DNA of 64,000 nt from Holacanthus passer. Lineage: Eukaryota; Chordata; Actinopteri; Pomacanthidae. The stretch is taken from NCBI GenBank assembly GCA_025331565.1, contig JAFREQ010000042.1, positions 342,001 through 406,000 on the forward strand, given 5' to 3'. Under the pieces are notes generated by a model. It did not search any database. It saw only the letters and a list, made by a program, of their open reading frames with translations, and was not told the origin of the DNA. A program made the translations under genes and the position numbers. Positions 22,430 through 35,407 of this stretch are shown piece after piece; the stretch's first letter is position 1; every line of letters starts with the position of its first letter.

Positions 22430-25220
22430 GCTTCCTCATCTGGCTGCCATCTTTGTTTGGGTCAAGGATACTAGATGAACAGTCAATTCATCAGTCGATC
22501 TACAGAATATTAACACGCGACTATTTTCATAATCAATCAATCTTAAAAGTCATTTTTAAGCAAAACTCCACTCTGCATCACAGCGAACTGACTCTCTTCG
22601 TTTTTTGGACTGTTGGACAAAACAAAACTTTAGAAGACATCACCTTGGACTCCGGCATTTTTCACCATGTTCTGACATTTTATTTTATCAACAGTGGATT
22701 TAACTAATTTCTTGAAAATAAGAGATAATGAAAAGAATCATTACTAGCAGCTCTACATGGTTGCTTGTTTCCAGACTCCTGAACCTCCACTGACATTTCA
22801 CTGATCTGAGATCTTCACCAGCAGAAAACAGGCAGATCAATGAAGAGAAATTTCGGCTTCAGCGCCTAATTATCTGCTTTGGACACAACCTTTATGATAC
22901 TAGTTATGAAAACTTCAAAACATCATATGTCTAACCATCTCCTCTATGTTAAGCTTGCTTTGTCGTACCAGCTCACACACAGAAAGTCTGGCTGTGTCCA
23001 ACCTGCTCCATAGCTCAGCTCTCTGGGAACATATTTGATGTTTACATACACAAACACAGACGCAGATACATGTAAACACACTCAGTGTCTCTGTGCACCT
23101 GCTGAAAGACTGATCACAGACCTGCTTTAAGGAGGTCTGCCGGTCTGCCTGTCTGTCTGCCTGTCTGTCACTGTGGAGTCAATGAATAAAGTCCCCTCAT
23201 ACTGAAAAACATCATGTAACGAAACCACAAAGCTGCTTCACTTCAGCCTGACTGAAACCTGCTGCTGTTATTTACACCAAATTATGCTGCCAGCTGCGAG
23301 GATCAATTGATTAATTGATTTGGTGATTGACAGAAAAATATTCAGCAACTATTTTTACTATGTATACTATCGATTAATTTATCGAAGTTTCGCCAGTTTC
23401 ACCTGGTCATTTGTGAGGATTTTCTTTGTCTTGTGTGATAGTAAATTCAATGTTTTTTATATTTTGAAAGTGTTGGTCAAATAAAACAGGCAACATGACG
23501 ACATGACCTCTGGCTTCAGGGAACTGTGACGGACATTTAACTGTTTATGAAACAATTAACAGATAAATTGAAAAATAGTTGGCAGATTAATCGACAATGG
23601 AAATAATCAATCGGCAGTTGGAGCCTTTGTCACCTCAGAGGGAGTCAGCTTTATTAGCCCTGTACATGCTTCTATCGTGATGGCCATTACCAAACATTAA
23701 TTAGAGCTGCCACTGACAATTATTTTAGATATCAATCAATCTGCTGAAATTTTTCCCGATTAATTGTTTTTCTGTGAAATGTCAAGAAATAGTGAAATAT
23801 GCTCATGGTCATTATTAAGAGCTCAATGTGACTTCAGTTTACTCTCAAGAAGCAAACATCAATTCTTGACATGTGAAAAGATAAAACTGGAGAATTTTCA
23901 GGGGTTCTGTGAGAAAAGTAAACTAAAATGAACTAATTATCACCTTCTGTCAATCAATTTAATTGAATAAGCAACTGTTGTTTCAGCTCTAGTATTTAGA
24001 TGAAGTCACAGATTCTGACGGTCGGGATTCGGTGAGACTGAAGGATTAAAAACATGAAGAAGACAGAGAGTCGACCAGGTGATGACAGGTGAGTCGGATA
24101 GACACACCTGTATACTACAGACAACTAGAGCCCAACCCACACTGGATCTGTGGAGCCACAACCAAAATACGGTCCAGCATTTTAACAACAGCTGAAACAA
24201 TTCATCCAGTAATTGATTAGTTGATCCAAAGAAACATAATCGACAACTATTTTAAATCAGAGTAAACGATGAGGTCGTTTTTAAGCTAAAATACAAAATA
24301 TTCCCTCGTTTCAGCTTCTCAATTGTGAGATTTTGCCGATTTCCTTTATGTAATAATCTTATGTGACAATAATTTTAATATTTTTAGGTTTAGGATCGTT
24401 AACAAGCTCTTTGATGAAATAATCTTCAGCTTTAAGAAACTGTAACAGGCATTTTTCACTATTTTCTCACATTTCATGAACCTGATGATGAAGAAAACAA
24501 TCACCCGATTAATTGATAATGAAAATAATCATTAGTTGCATCCCTAATTTAAACAATCGGACAGCATATGTTGACCAATATTCTACACATTTACAGGAGA
24601 TGATGAAAACAATAAAAGCAAACAGGCAAAAGAACACAGAATAAAAACAACCCTGACAGACAAATACAGCCGAGTTAAATTTGATTCAAACATTAATTAC
24701 AAATATATTAAAATGACAAATACATGAGTGATCTGGGACTGATGATTTAGCAGTCTTTTCTGACAGGCTTTATGAACAACGCGATTAGTCGGTTAAATAA
24801 CTGCACCAATAACATTAATATCTGTTAGCTCCAGGCTTTAATGTAGTTCCAGCTAAACTTCCTCCTTGGATCAGAGTTCGGTGCAACACCTGGACTCTGT
24901 TGGACTAAATGTTTGTGATGAAGGCTGCAAATACTAGGATTAATGATTAGTCTGCTAATTGTATTCTTGGTCATCAGTTAAAGATTGCGTCTAGAAATGA
25001 CAGATAATAGTAAAAAAAAAAATGTTGATCTAAACGTCCCAGAAGCCACAGTAGTCTTTAAATGTTGTTTTGTCAGATCACAAGTCCAAAAGAGTTTCAG
25101 TGATTTTCTGTGACAGAAAACTGTTTGAACTGTGGATCAATTCTAAAAATAGATGCTGATTAATTTTCTGCAATTGAACTAATTATTGATCTTTGCAGCT
25201 GTAATATCAAAATGTGTCCA
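22430..25220. repeat. Cluster of related AATTGATTAATCG-type repeats in fbxl19 intron 1
   Basis: At least five blocks (about 22480-22730, 23290-23640, 23700-23990, 24185-24550 and 24925-25205) share phrases such as gattaattgataatgaaaat, gcaactatttttactatgta, gttggacaaaacaaaacttt and aagaaactgtaacaggcatt, in both orientations. I recall this as a common percomorph dispersed repeat. Similar pieces occur at 17080-17190 and 62395-62580. Apart from this cluster the 3.7-kb intron holds nothing recognisable, and I see no exon in it. Confidence 0.65.
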
Positions 25221-25931
25221 GTCTCATTTATCGACAAGCAGAAACCTGCCTGGTCTCTTTATCTCAAATAATCTGATTCTGTTCTTGATGTGATTCATTT
25301 GTGCTCCTGATTCTTGGTTTTAATAAATGTTCAGACTTTGTGCCTCAGTTCTTTAATCGTTGTCCTGTTTCTTTTTGTAGGTTTGTTTCGCTTAAAGCAG
25401 GAAAAAAAGCTCCAGCAGCTTTCTGAGCATAAAGAGAGTCAGAGTTCACGTTAGAAATGTCAGAGCATGAATCTCATGAACAGCATGTAAACGTGTGTGT
25501 GGCTGAACAGTGGTTTCATCACTCTGCTCCACAGACGCTATCTGACCATAAAGAGAGCTAACACAAGTTAGCAGCCAACAATAATGAAGATGCGCATCTG
25601 GCACCACTTGCGAGACAGATGCTAACGGCTAACGGCTAACAACCCACATTCAGTCAGAGCTAGCGAACACAGCGATACTTGCAGACGTTTCTGAGCGGCA
25701 GGTGTGTTGATCATTTAAGAAGCACATGTATGAAATGACACACACTCCGTCCCCATCCCCCCGTGAGCTGGGCTGGAGACGGTGCGCTGGCTAACAGGCT
25801 AACATGCTAGCAGGCTAGCTGCTCTGCAGTGTGCTTCCTCTTTCACCTCCCGAGAAAGAAAATCAAGTCGAGCTGATGGAGCTCAGTACAAACATGGCTG
25901 CTGATAGAGAAGCGCGCTGATCAGGACTAAC

Positions 25932-26450
25932 CTCCTCGTATCAGGTCGCATGTTCCCTGGTCGCTCATTAGAAATAATATTAGCCGACCGTTAGCCACCG
26001 TTAGCTTCGGTTTAGCGCAGCTAGCTGTCCGCTTCCTTGTTTCTTTCTCCGCCAGGCGGCTGTTGAGTCCCGGTCCGCCTCAGTCGCGTCCCATCCTGTC
26101 GGCTCTGGGGGTCCGGAGAACTCCCGGGCTGGTCTGCCGGACCGTTCCGATCACCGAACTGATCGATATCGATAAAGTGAAGGGCGCAGTGCTGCTGACT
26201 GAGAGTCGAGCCCATTCACTCCTCTGCCTCTCTCTCTCCCGCTGTGAGTCTGCCTCGCTCTACCGCTCTCTCTCTCCCGCTGCGAGTCTGCGTCGCTCTA
26301 CCTCTCTCTCTCTCCTCCGCACGTTACAACGTGTTCTTCTTCGCTTGTTCTTCTTGTTCTTGTTCTCGTTCTTCTTCCAAACAGCTAAAATGGCTCGTCT
26401 GTGCTGTGAATCGACACTTTGAGCTCGAACCTGCGCACAAACTCACTCGC
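25932..26450 (-). promoter_or_regulatory. fbxl19: Likely fbxl19 promoter and 5' noncoding exon
   Basis: This is a GC-richer, CpG-containing stretch with CT-rich tracts (26225-26320) and GTTAGC hexamers, about 3.8 kb upstream of the first recognisable coding exon. On the minus strand a good donor (GGAG then gttagt) ends a putative exon at 25932. Spliced to 22181 it would contain a short upstream frame starting MSDQGTCDLIRG that stops before the main ATG at 22166. The exon and the start site are inferred; no transcript evidence is available here. Confidence 0.4.
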
Positions 26451-26599
26451 GCTCATCGATCTTTTGTTCTCGGTGTCTTTTGTGCGGGATTCGGTTCACT
26501 GTTCACTTCAGCTGTGACACGTTTAACCTCCCGCATTGATGACGTCACACAGGTGACCACAGAGACCGGCCTCCATTTTTCGCCTCAGAGGAAGATAAA

Positions 26600-28110
26600 T
26601 AAATAAATAAATAAATAAAGTTGTAAATAAAATATGGGCAGAGAAAACACGCAGGCCCCGCCCCTGCGTGATTACGTCACTATGCGTATGTTTCAGAAAG
26701 GCATTTTGGAACATGTAGTGTTGAGTCTTTTGTAATCAATGATAAAAATAAAAGAACAAACAACCAATAAAATTTCATACAAATTCAACATTTCAAGATT
26801 TTAAGGCATCATTCAGATACACAAAGTCAAATTTATGCGATAGGAAGTTATAACAAAGACGAAATTAAGGAAACAATTGAAAAAGATTGTAAGATTATAA
26901 AAACCTATAATGATCCTATAAAACACATTGTTGTACAATAAATGAAGCTGCCCAACACAATGTAAAATGAGTCAAATGAACTCCCTCAGTTGGCTACAAC
27001 ATATAAATGCTGCTTGTATGTTAATACATGTCATAACAAATCATGTAAAACTATAACCCTGACTGAGTTGGTGGGTGTTGTGTTGGTGTGTAATGAGTAC
27101 TTTTACTTTCATACTTTAAGTGCTGACAATACTTCACTATTTTTACTTAAAGCTGCAATGTGGAGCTTTTGTCTCCCCCTTCTGGCAGTGAGAGTAATGA
27201 CACAAACACTGTCCACAGACTTCAACATAGTTGTATTCAAGTGCAAGTAGAATCAAAGGCAACTGGACTTGGTGTAGGTTCTTGAAGACTTAAATAATGC
27301 TGGTGTTTGAGTATGTTTATTATCAAAATAATGAAATGAAAGGACTTGAATCAATTATCTGAAGCAGAAGCTGAGCGACCGAGCGACTGTGCTGTGAGGA
27401 CCCCCTGACCCCCGGACCCCACAGACCCCCCGGACCCCAAGACCCCCAGAGCCCTGGAACCCCAGAGCCTTGGAACCCCAGAGCCCTGGAACCCCAGAGC
27501 CCTGGTCGATCGTCCCAACAACGTTTCACTGATTCTGACGCCTGTGAATCAGATACAGTCCTGAACAAAATAGTTCAAAATGAGCTCCAACAGGAAAAAT
27601 CCTGCTTTTACATGAATGAGGAGGAAAAATCCTGTGATGACAGAAGATGGAACAGAAGAACAGACACAGAGACAGTTTGATGCTCTGGACACTTTAAGGA
27701 CATTTGACTGATGATGCCGATGAACATTTTTAGAGCAGTGTTTTTACAGTATTAGCACTTTTACATCAGTAAACTTCTGAATAAGAAATGTACAACAGGC
27801 TGTGTGAACCAATCAGGACTGAGAGTTTTATATTTACTGTAAGTGTCAAAAAAGACAAAACAGGAATCACATGATGTCATTGTCCCCAAATCCGAACACG
27901 TCATGATAATTAAAACGTTGACCCAGTTTAACTCAGGTGTGAGTTCTAGTCTTATAATCATGACTTTTTGTATCAGAAATCTGAATTATTATTTTTACTT
28001 TTTTCATTTCTAGCTTTGAATCCTGTTTGTCTTCTTCTAACATCACTGTGATTTATGACTTTATACGGTGATATTATGACATTTTCTTCCAGCAGTGACA
28101 CACACACACA
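26600..28110. other. Intergenic DNA between fbxl19 and ube2m
   Basis: No conserved exon is visible. The stretch holds a short (AAAT)n run (26596-26620), a TACTTTTACTT-type repeat (27095-27150), a phrase gcttttgtctcccccttctg that I recall from fish repeats (27165-27185), and a pyrimidine-poor minisatellite at 27398-27505 built on ccccagagccctggaa. Confidence 0.6.
27398..27505. repeat. C-rich minisatellite, ccccagagccctggaa type
   Basis: Units of the form gagccctggaaccccagagc, with cruder gaccccc units at the left end, repeat across about 100 bp. It is intergenic. Confidence 0.85.
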
Positions 28111-28119
28111 CACACACAG

Positions 28120-28331
28120 CCCCCCCGCTCCGCCCGGCCTCTCCTGCTAGCTAACAGGCTAGGCTAGCTTGGCGGTTAGCTCCTGTGCTCAGTGTAATTA
28201 GTTGAGACGCACCGGCTCCATCAACATCACGGTGCCGTTGGACTGAACTGACTCTCTGAACATCCACACAGACAGACAGCGAACAGCGCAGGGACACAAA
28301 GTTTAGGCATCCAATTATCAAATAACTGAAG
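28120..28331 (+). promoter_or_regulatory. ube2m: ube2m 5' flank and 5' UTR
   Basis: The 200 bp before the ube2m ATG contain C-rich DNA (28121-28145), several GCTAGC/GTTAGC hexamers, and no TATA box that I can see. Further GTTAGC-type hexamers continue into intron 1 at 28585-28865. The transcription start cannot be fixed from sequence alone. Confidence 0.4.
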
Positions 28332-31125
28332 ATGATTAAGCTTTTTTCCCTGAAGCAGCAGAAGAAAGACGAGGAATCTGCTGGAGGAAACAGGACAGGA
28401 GCCGGGGGGAAGAAAGCCAGCGCGGCCCAGCTCCGAATACAGAAAGGTAGGCTGGTTAGAGGTCCAGGACCCGGTGAGCTGGTCCTGCCTGCTGGCTCAC
28501 TGCTCACCTGTAGACCACCGAGGACCAGGAGCCCATCAGGGCCCGGCACACACACACACGCCGAGGACAGCGGCTCTTATTATAACTCAGGCTAACAGCT
28601 AGCACGCTAACTTTAGCCCGGAGTGGCGTTAGCTAAGCGCGACTAGCTTGTTCTATATTTGAAAACAAACGCAGACAGTGAGACAGAAGCTCGCTCATAT
28701 CTGAGCTAGCATGTTAGCACAAAGCTAGCATCAAACAACACGACATCTGGGACACTGCTAACTAGTTCACACTTCACAGCACCAACACATCATGAGGTTT
28801 TATGAGGTTGAATTTTTAGGCTAGTTAGCTACCAGCACATAGCTGTTAACTAGCTAACTAGCTGTGTCAGCTCTGTGTTTGATTGTCCACAGTTTGACAA
28901 ACTTCTTCTCTGCATTTAGTCAGATTTGAGGTCAACACTAGTTTCACTGCCAGCTAACCAGCAAGTTCAGTTTTCTGTCTTTCCATCATTCAACATTTCA
29001 CTCTAATAAAAACCTGAGTGATTTCCAGGAGCTCAGCTGTGTCCTGAGGACATACAAACTCACACAGTGTCCTGATACAGCAGCCTGTGAACAGACATGA
29101 TGGCAGATCTGACAGGCAGCGTGTTCATGTGAGGACCTGCAGGTTGTTGCTGTCGATGGTCGACAGCTTGTTTCCCTCCTCAGTCACACAGGATCATGTG
29201 CAGCTTCTCGTCCGGCTGTCAGTCCTCTGAATGAAACTGGACTGGAATCACTCAGTTCACTTTAAAGATTCAAAGTCACTCTTTAAACCGTTTGAGTGCT
29301 CTTCAGAACGTCCGAACACTGTTCACGTTATATTTAGTACAAAACTATCCTAAACAAGCACCAGACAGAAGGTTGACAGCTCTGCAGCCCATTCTGTACA
29401 ACAGTCATCACATGATGGTTTATGTGGGTTTTTGTAAATTTCCCCACTGTGGGACAGAAAGACAGAATCCACATACACTCAGTGGCCACTTTATTAGGCA
29501 CACCTGTACCTTTAATGTAGTCCAGTACAACAGGTCTGTATACTAATACTTCATCTAGTCAATAATGTTCAGTTTTTGCTTGGGTGTTAATTTATCAGAT
29601 TCTGTGTTTTAGCATTGCGGTCATAGTTGGTTGTTCTGGTGTACTGGACTGCATTATAATTAGTGGTGTTCCTAATATTCTGACCCCTCCTGTATGTGAA
29701 CAGGGAGGACAAAAAAGTAGGAACACCCCTCAGTATCACGTAGTCCAGTACAACAGCCCCCTTAACTACAACCTCAATAATCAACATGTAAATGATTGAT
29801 ACATTTCTGACACTGTCAGCAAAAACTGAATATTATAAATGTTGCTGTTGCATTAGGTTGTACAGGTGTACCTAATAAATTGGCTGGCGCTGATGTGAAC
29901 GAGTGGGAACGACACTGATTAAACATTTTGAGGGTGGAGAGCCATCAGGACTGGATGGAAACTGAGAGGGTTTTAGTGGCAGGGAGGGATCCACTGAAAC
30001 CGGAAGAAACGCTGAGAGTCCAGACACCAGTTTGTATCTGGAGCTAAAATAGTACTTTTAGCATATTGGATGCCCAGTAATAATGAATAAGACCCCGTCC
30101 ACTCACCTCACGACCTCTTTGGAGAATGTACTTACCTTGTTTTTCCAAATAAAGGAGCTTATAGGTTGGTTTACTGTATTAAAAATTACATGGATAAGAA
30201 GAAACACTGGACAAATGAATAAATTAGTTGAGCCATAAACCGGCTCGACTGGCCACAGAATTCATAATAGAGACCACAAGGCCTAAGTATTAACTGTTGA
30301 GATTGAATCAGCCAGGTTTTTATACAGTTCATCAGTGGGGGCCTCAGAGTATTTCCTGTTCGGGTCTAAAATTACCAATCACTCTTACGTCAGATGTCAT
30401 ATGTGATGTAATTCTTTCTCTAATTGTATGTTTGTGTTTCAGACATCAATGAGTTGAACCTGCCAAAGACGTGTGAGATCAACTTCCCCGATGACGATGA
30501 CCTCCTCAACTTCAGACTCATCATCTCACCAGACGAGGTGCGTGCGTGTGCAAAATATATTTGATATAGATTTATTGAACGGATATCAATGGAGGGCAAA
30601 TTCACCACAGGCCCTTAATGTTCCTCAATATTTGGATCTTTCGTTCGGTAAAGAAGCACACAGAAGACGTGGAGAGTTTAAGATCTCTGTGTTTGTCTCA
30701 CAGGGCTTTTACAAAGGAGGAAAATTCGTCTTCAGCTTTAAGGTGAGATACACCTGTCCTCTGTCCTCCACTCTGTCTGTATTTTATCTGCATCCTTATT
30801 TTTATCTTGCATTAAGTTCAGTAAGGTAAAATGATTAACAGATGTCCACAGTCGCGCACACAACACATAACAAACATATTTCCAATGTAACCGCTCCCAT
30901 GGAACTGAGAGCAGACATTGATAATAACTCAACAAAACTACACAGATAAAGACATCAGAACATTCCAATCCAGAGAAAAGGTTCTGTGTAAAGAAGTGGA
31001 ATTTTTTTTAGTCTTTAGTTTTGTTGAATTTTTCATTTAAAAAACCTACAAACTAAAAGGTGAAAATCAGCTCTAGTTGAAAATGTCCACTGTGATGTCC
31101 CACTGATGCTGATTCACCTGAAAAC

Positions 31126-31156
<31 letters not shown>

Positions 31157-32344
31157 CTATGTTTTTCAGGTAGGACAGGGTTACCCCCATGACCCCCCCA
31201 AGGTAAAGTGTGAGACGATGGTGTATCACCCCAACATCGACCTGGAAGGAAACGTCTGTCTAAATATCTTAAGGTCTGTTTACACCTTTATTTTCACTTC
31301 AGAGCTCATTCTGAACTGCAGTTTGACTCAATGATCTGCACCCAACATCCACTTACTAACTTTCTTGGGAGCTTGGGCCCCTTTTGACTCCTCCACCTGT
31401 CACAATTTGGGCTCTGTAGTTCAAGCGAGCTTGAAGGTGATGAATTACACACAACATGCACCAGGTGAACTGTGAGAGCAACAACAAACAACTTCATGTA
31501 GAAAACTGCACCGTGTGAGAGAAATAGAAATAAGACAGGACCTGTTGAAGAAATGCTGTGTATATTTTTATATATTACTGTGTTATGTGGAAAAAAGTCC
31601 CCCTTAAACATTTTCACTAAATGATGTTTCGGTTTACTTTTTCTGGAAAGTGTAAATTTACAACACGTTGAAAACCTGATGCATCTTTCCTGTCATGGAC
31701 ATGAAGCAACAGGTTAAACAGTTGAATTGATGTTGGTGTGTTTTCACTCTGTTTCTTCTGCACAGAGAGGACTGGAAACCTGTGTTGACAATAAACTCCA
31801 TCATCTACGGTCTACAGTATCTATTTCTAGTGAGTTGAACTCGTGTCTTACTGAACGTTGGTGATTCGAAGTCTCGTCTTGTTCGTCTCTTCTGACTGGT
31901 GCAGTCGTGGCAAGACTTTCAACAGGTGTAGCTGTAGATCATGTGACTGACAGTTCACCAAGCTACCTGTAGCTTCACCTGCAGAGCACACCTGGCTGTG
32001 GGTTTGATTGGTCTGTCCACACTGGCCTCGACCAGTCATTGTAGACCCTGTTGATAAGTTCAGAACATACAAAGCTGCAGATTTAAATACCACTAAGATT
32101 GAACTTCACAAAGATTAAATTGATCCCTTTTACAGTAACTGATCCAGTGACCTGCACATCCACATTAATGTGTCAATGTGCCCCCCCCTCCTCCCCCCTC
32201 CAGGAGCCCAACCCTGAGGATCCTTTGAACAAGGAGGCAGCAGAAGTCCTGCAGACGAACCGGCGGCTCTTCGAGCAGAACGTCCATCGCTCTCTGAGGG
32301 GTGGATACGTGGGCGCCACCTACTTCGAGAGGTGTCTTAAATAA
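28332..32344 (+). CDS. ube2m: NEDD8-conjugating enzyme UBC12
   Basis: UBE2M takes NEDD8 from the NAE1-UBA3 E1 and, with RBX1 and DCN1-type partners, attaches it to cullins, switching on cullin-RING ligases. Six exons: 28332-28446, 30443-30537, 30704-30742, 31170-31273, 31766-31829 and 32204-32344. All have GT/AG borders, and together they give 185 residues plus a stop; the human protein has 183. The N-terminal extension [12 protein letters not shown], which docks the E1 and DCN1, is intact. The UBC fold follows, with the HPN motif (YHPNID) and the catalytic cysteine in [13 protein letters not shown], at about residue 113. The C-terminus reads [14 protein letters not shown]. The start is fixed by the conserved first peptide. 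The small difference from human is an insertion in the flexible Gly-rich stretch after residue 18. The gene is divergent from fbxl19 and appears fully functional. Confidence 0.98.
29430..29460 (+). repeat. LINE-type tail fragment
   Basis: The phrase aaatttccccactgtgggac recurs here as at 12242-12264, but without the following pentamer run. It is directly followed by the foldback element. Confidence 0.45.
29481..29887. mobile_element. Foldback MITE-like element in ube2m intron 1
   Basis: The left end (agtggccactttattaggca, then cacctgtac) is an inverted copy of the right end (gtacaggtgtacctaataaa, then ttggctggc), giving imperfect terminal inverted repeats of about 28 bp. A second, inner pair (ataatgttcagtttttgct near 29562 and agcaaaaactgaatattat near 29819) is also inverted, so the whole 407 bp can fold back. 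There is no transposase frame. I recall these ends as widespread in fish. Confidence 0.7.
31132..31157 (+). repeat. (GT)n run before a ube2m acceptor
   Basis: About 13 GT units end 12 bp before the acceptor of ube2m exon 4, so they take the place of a normal polypyrimidine tract together with gtttttcag. Confidence 0.9.
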
Positions 32345-33955
32345 CTCGGCGTCCCATGATTCTCCAAACTCCCCCACCCCTCCTCCCCTCCTCACCTCCT
32401 CCTCCCCCTCTGCTTCACCCCTCCTCCTCCCCCTCTGCTTCACCCCTCCTCCTCCTTCCCCTTTTACTCCTCAGTTCTGCTTGTCGGCAGAAGCAGGAGC
32501 TGCAGCGACAGAAAGCAGCACGCCAGAAGACGCTTTTCTGTTTTAAAACAAAAGAAGATGACGAAGAACCCCCACCCTTCCCTCCTCCCTCCTTGTCCCC
32601 CTCCTCCCCCCTCCTCCCATATTTCTCTGTTTTACTTCCAAGACGCAGCATTCAACCGTTTACACGCCACAGGGGGACGCCGACACACAACACACACCAG
32701 AACTGGACTTGAAAAGATGGCTGACAGCAAGCGGCGGCTGAGGATGATGATGGAGGCAGGGAGGGAGAGGGAGGGGGAGGCAGGTGTGGGTGGTCAGTGT
32801 ATGTTGCTTGGGTGAGTCAGTGAGTCAGAGAACGCCACAACACTGATGATGATGATAATAACGATGATGATACCCACGTGACTTTCTTTTACTTTTTATT
32901 TTGTGTATGTGGCGAACACACCTGCATCAGTCAGGTGGTCAGAAGGACACGCCCCTACCCCCACCGCCAGTTGTTTGTTCGTCAGCCGGCAGCAAACTCC
33001 AAACTCACGAGCAGCATTCTTAACAACAACAGTTCCTCCGTTTGCTCAGGAGTCTCCGGCTGGTTGCCGTCACAGTGACAACATGGCTTAAGGAAATCTT
33101 TACGCCACCTGTCGTTCGCCAGGAAATAGTTCAGCAGTTCTCAGCTAAAACCACAAATGTATCATCGTTCAGCTCGCAGCGACTCCACAACTGTAGCTGT
33201 GGAGTCCAGACGAGAAAAACGAGGTGGAGGGAGGGGCTTGTAATCTAATACGGGAGGGGCTTGTTCAAGAGGGAGGGGCTTTAAGTCTCAACAAGATGCG
33301 CCTTAAAAAGTCCCTCCACACACAGTCAAGAAAGGTCTGGAGTCAGTTTTCAGCCGGCTGTAGATATAATGGTGTCTGAGCTTGGGGGAGTGGTCTGTCA
33401 GAGTGGGAGGGGCATGTTGGTCCCAGTAGGAGGAGATGCACCTTAAAATGTCCCTCAAAGCAAGAGATCGGTGCAGACTGTTCTCAAACTACAACGACTC
33501 TAGAAGTAAATTGGAACCTGGTCACATGACACAGTTGGCCAGCTGCCGGTGTGACAGGTGGAGGTGAGAGAAGTTCAGCTGACGGAGCTGCAGTGAATTT
33601 GGCTGAAATGACACCTGATCGTTGTTTTAGCACCAAGAACTTGTTGTTGCTACGATTCAGTTTGGAGTTTGCTGCTAAATCAGACACACACACACACACA
33701 CACAAACTCTCAGCGTCAGGGGACGGAGCGTCGTATCAGGTGGGCGGGACTGTTGTGGGAGGGGGCGTATCAGTGTGTTTAAAGGAGTCGGGTGGGCGGG
33801 GTCTATGTGGGAGGGGCTTATCTTTTCATTTTGGCGGGTGGGAGGGTTGTGGGCGGGGTCGCAGAGGGCTGGGCTTAAAATGTTCCGATTCTATTGTGTA
33901 TATTGAAACCCCAGCTGTTCACATTGACTGCAATATGATTTATGTTAAATAAAAT
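32345..33955 (+). other. ube2m: Probable ube2m 3' UTR
   Basis: The stretch after the ube2m stop begins with a long C/T-rich tract (32350-32470) and contains several gggaggggct-type boxes. An AATAAA signal lies at 33948-33953, which would give a 3' UTR of about 1.6 kb. No other gene is visible. The extent is inferred from the signal only. Confidence 0.45.
33948..33953 (+). terminator. ube2m: AATAAA polyadenylation signal, candidate for ube2m
   Basis: This is a canonical hexamer in the sense of the gene, in an AT-rich context and about 1.6 kb after the stop codon. No nearer clear AATAAA was found by eye. Confidence 0.4.
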
Positions 33956-33959
33956 ATGA

Positions 33960-35380
33960 ACTTGAATGATTATAACTGTCGTGACGTTCGTTTAACACAA
34001 AACCACAAACATGATTGAAGGAGTTCAACGTCTCAAACTGTCACCGCAGTTTGTCTTTCAAACTTGTTCCTCATTGAAGGCTGATGTTTAGAAAGTCACC
34101 TGTTACGATGAGTTTCAGAAGATCCACAGAGCTCAATGAACGAAGTGAGATGAACAAAACTACAGTCATTTAGATATAAAATGAGAAGAAAACATTTATG
34201 CGCAGCTTTCTAAAATGTTAGGCATCTTTAACACAAAGACAACTGCCGACAGGTGACATGAGTCCAGTGAATCGTTTCTGGATGAAGAAGTGAAACTAGA
34301 CAAAAAGAGAAAGATCAAAAAATGAACAGTTGTGTTGCAGAAAGTGTTTAATTTCTTGTTTCCTGCGCTGGTGATCAGATTTACTGCAGGAAACAACACG
34401 ACGGTTCAGCGTCGTCGTTTCATGTTTCACGTTTTGTTGAAGCTCAGATTCACCTGAAAACACCTGGATGAAGTGAAACAGCTGCTGAGAAACCAAACAC
34501 AGACCTGAAATATAAAGAGAGGCCGTGTCCCCGTCACGCCTCTCTGACAGCTCTTCAGAGGCATTGTGGGAAATGTAGGAAACCATGACCTCAAGTAAAC
34601 CAGGCAGATTAAACAGTGAGTTTCTTCTTCAGACACTATTTTACTTGTGAACTGAGCGTCATTTATATTATTCTGAATTATTCCTAAAACTCAGTGTCGC
34701 AAACAAAAGCGCTGATGTGACTTTTTCTCATATTTAGCATGATTTTCTCTTCAGTCTGGAGTTTTTGGATGATTTTCTGTCCTGACTTTGTTTCCTTTGT
34801 GTTTAAAAGTTTGATTCCTTCTCTAAACTTTACTCCACAACGACACATTTGGACTTTTCATTAGTCCACAGGAAGATTTCCATCCTGTACTGACAGAACT
34901 GACCAGCTGGGGGCGCCACACTACAACCAGCTGACAGTCTGCTCTAAAACCAGCAGGACAAAGTTACTTATTTTTGTTATATTGTTGGGTGTTTTATTCC
35001 ATGTTATTTTTGTAAATGAGTTTTGATTTTCCTTTCATATGTGACGAGAATCAAAATGAAAACGAAGCAGTTGAACAAAAGCTCAGGGAAGAAAAATGTT
35101 TTCATTTATTTCATTTACTGATTGGATTTGGATAGAATATTGTCCACAGTCATCAAAAACTTGCTCATGTACAAACAGACGGTTCATACAGGCGACACAG
35201 GTGAATCTTCACGTTTGGCTGAAAGGTGAGGGGGCGGAGACAACTGCGCTGTCATTCAAGGCGACAGGAAACCGACAACAGGCTTTTTAAAAGGTACTTT
35301 TGTTGTTATGACACTGAAAATTTGAGCCAAGGGTTTTTAAAAAATATTACACAGTTTACGTCAATAAATTTCACTCTGTA
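33960..35380. other. Intergenic DNA between ube2m and the TRIM gene
   Basis: I see no conserved exon, RNA gene or long repeat on either strand. The short open frames lack splice context or similarity to any protein I know. The two flanking genes converge here. Confidence 0.6.
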
Positions 35381-35382
35381 TA

Positions 35383-35407
35383 TTTATTTATTTCACAACA
35401 TTTTATT
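35383..35407 (-). terminator. Polyadenylation signals of the TRIM gene
   Basis: Two or three AATAAA hexamers on the minus strand (plus-strand TTTATT at 35383-35388 and 35402-35407) lie 320-350 bp after the TRIM stop codon, a normal 3' UTR length. Confidence 0.55.
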
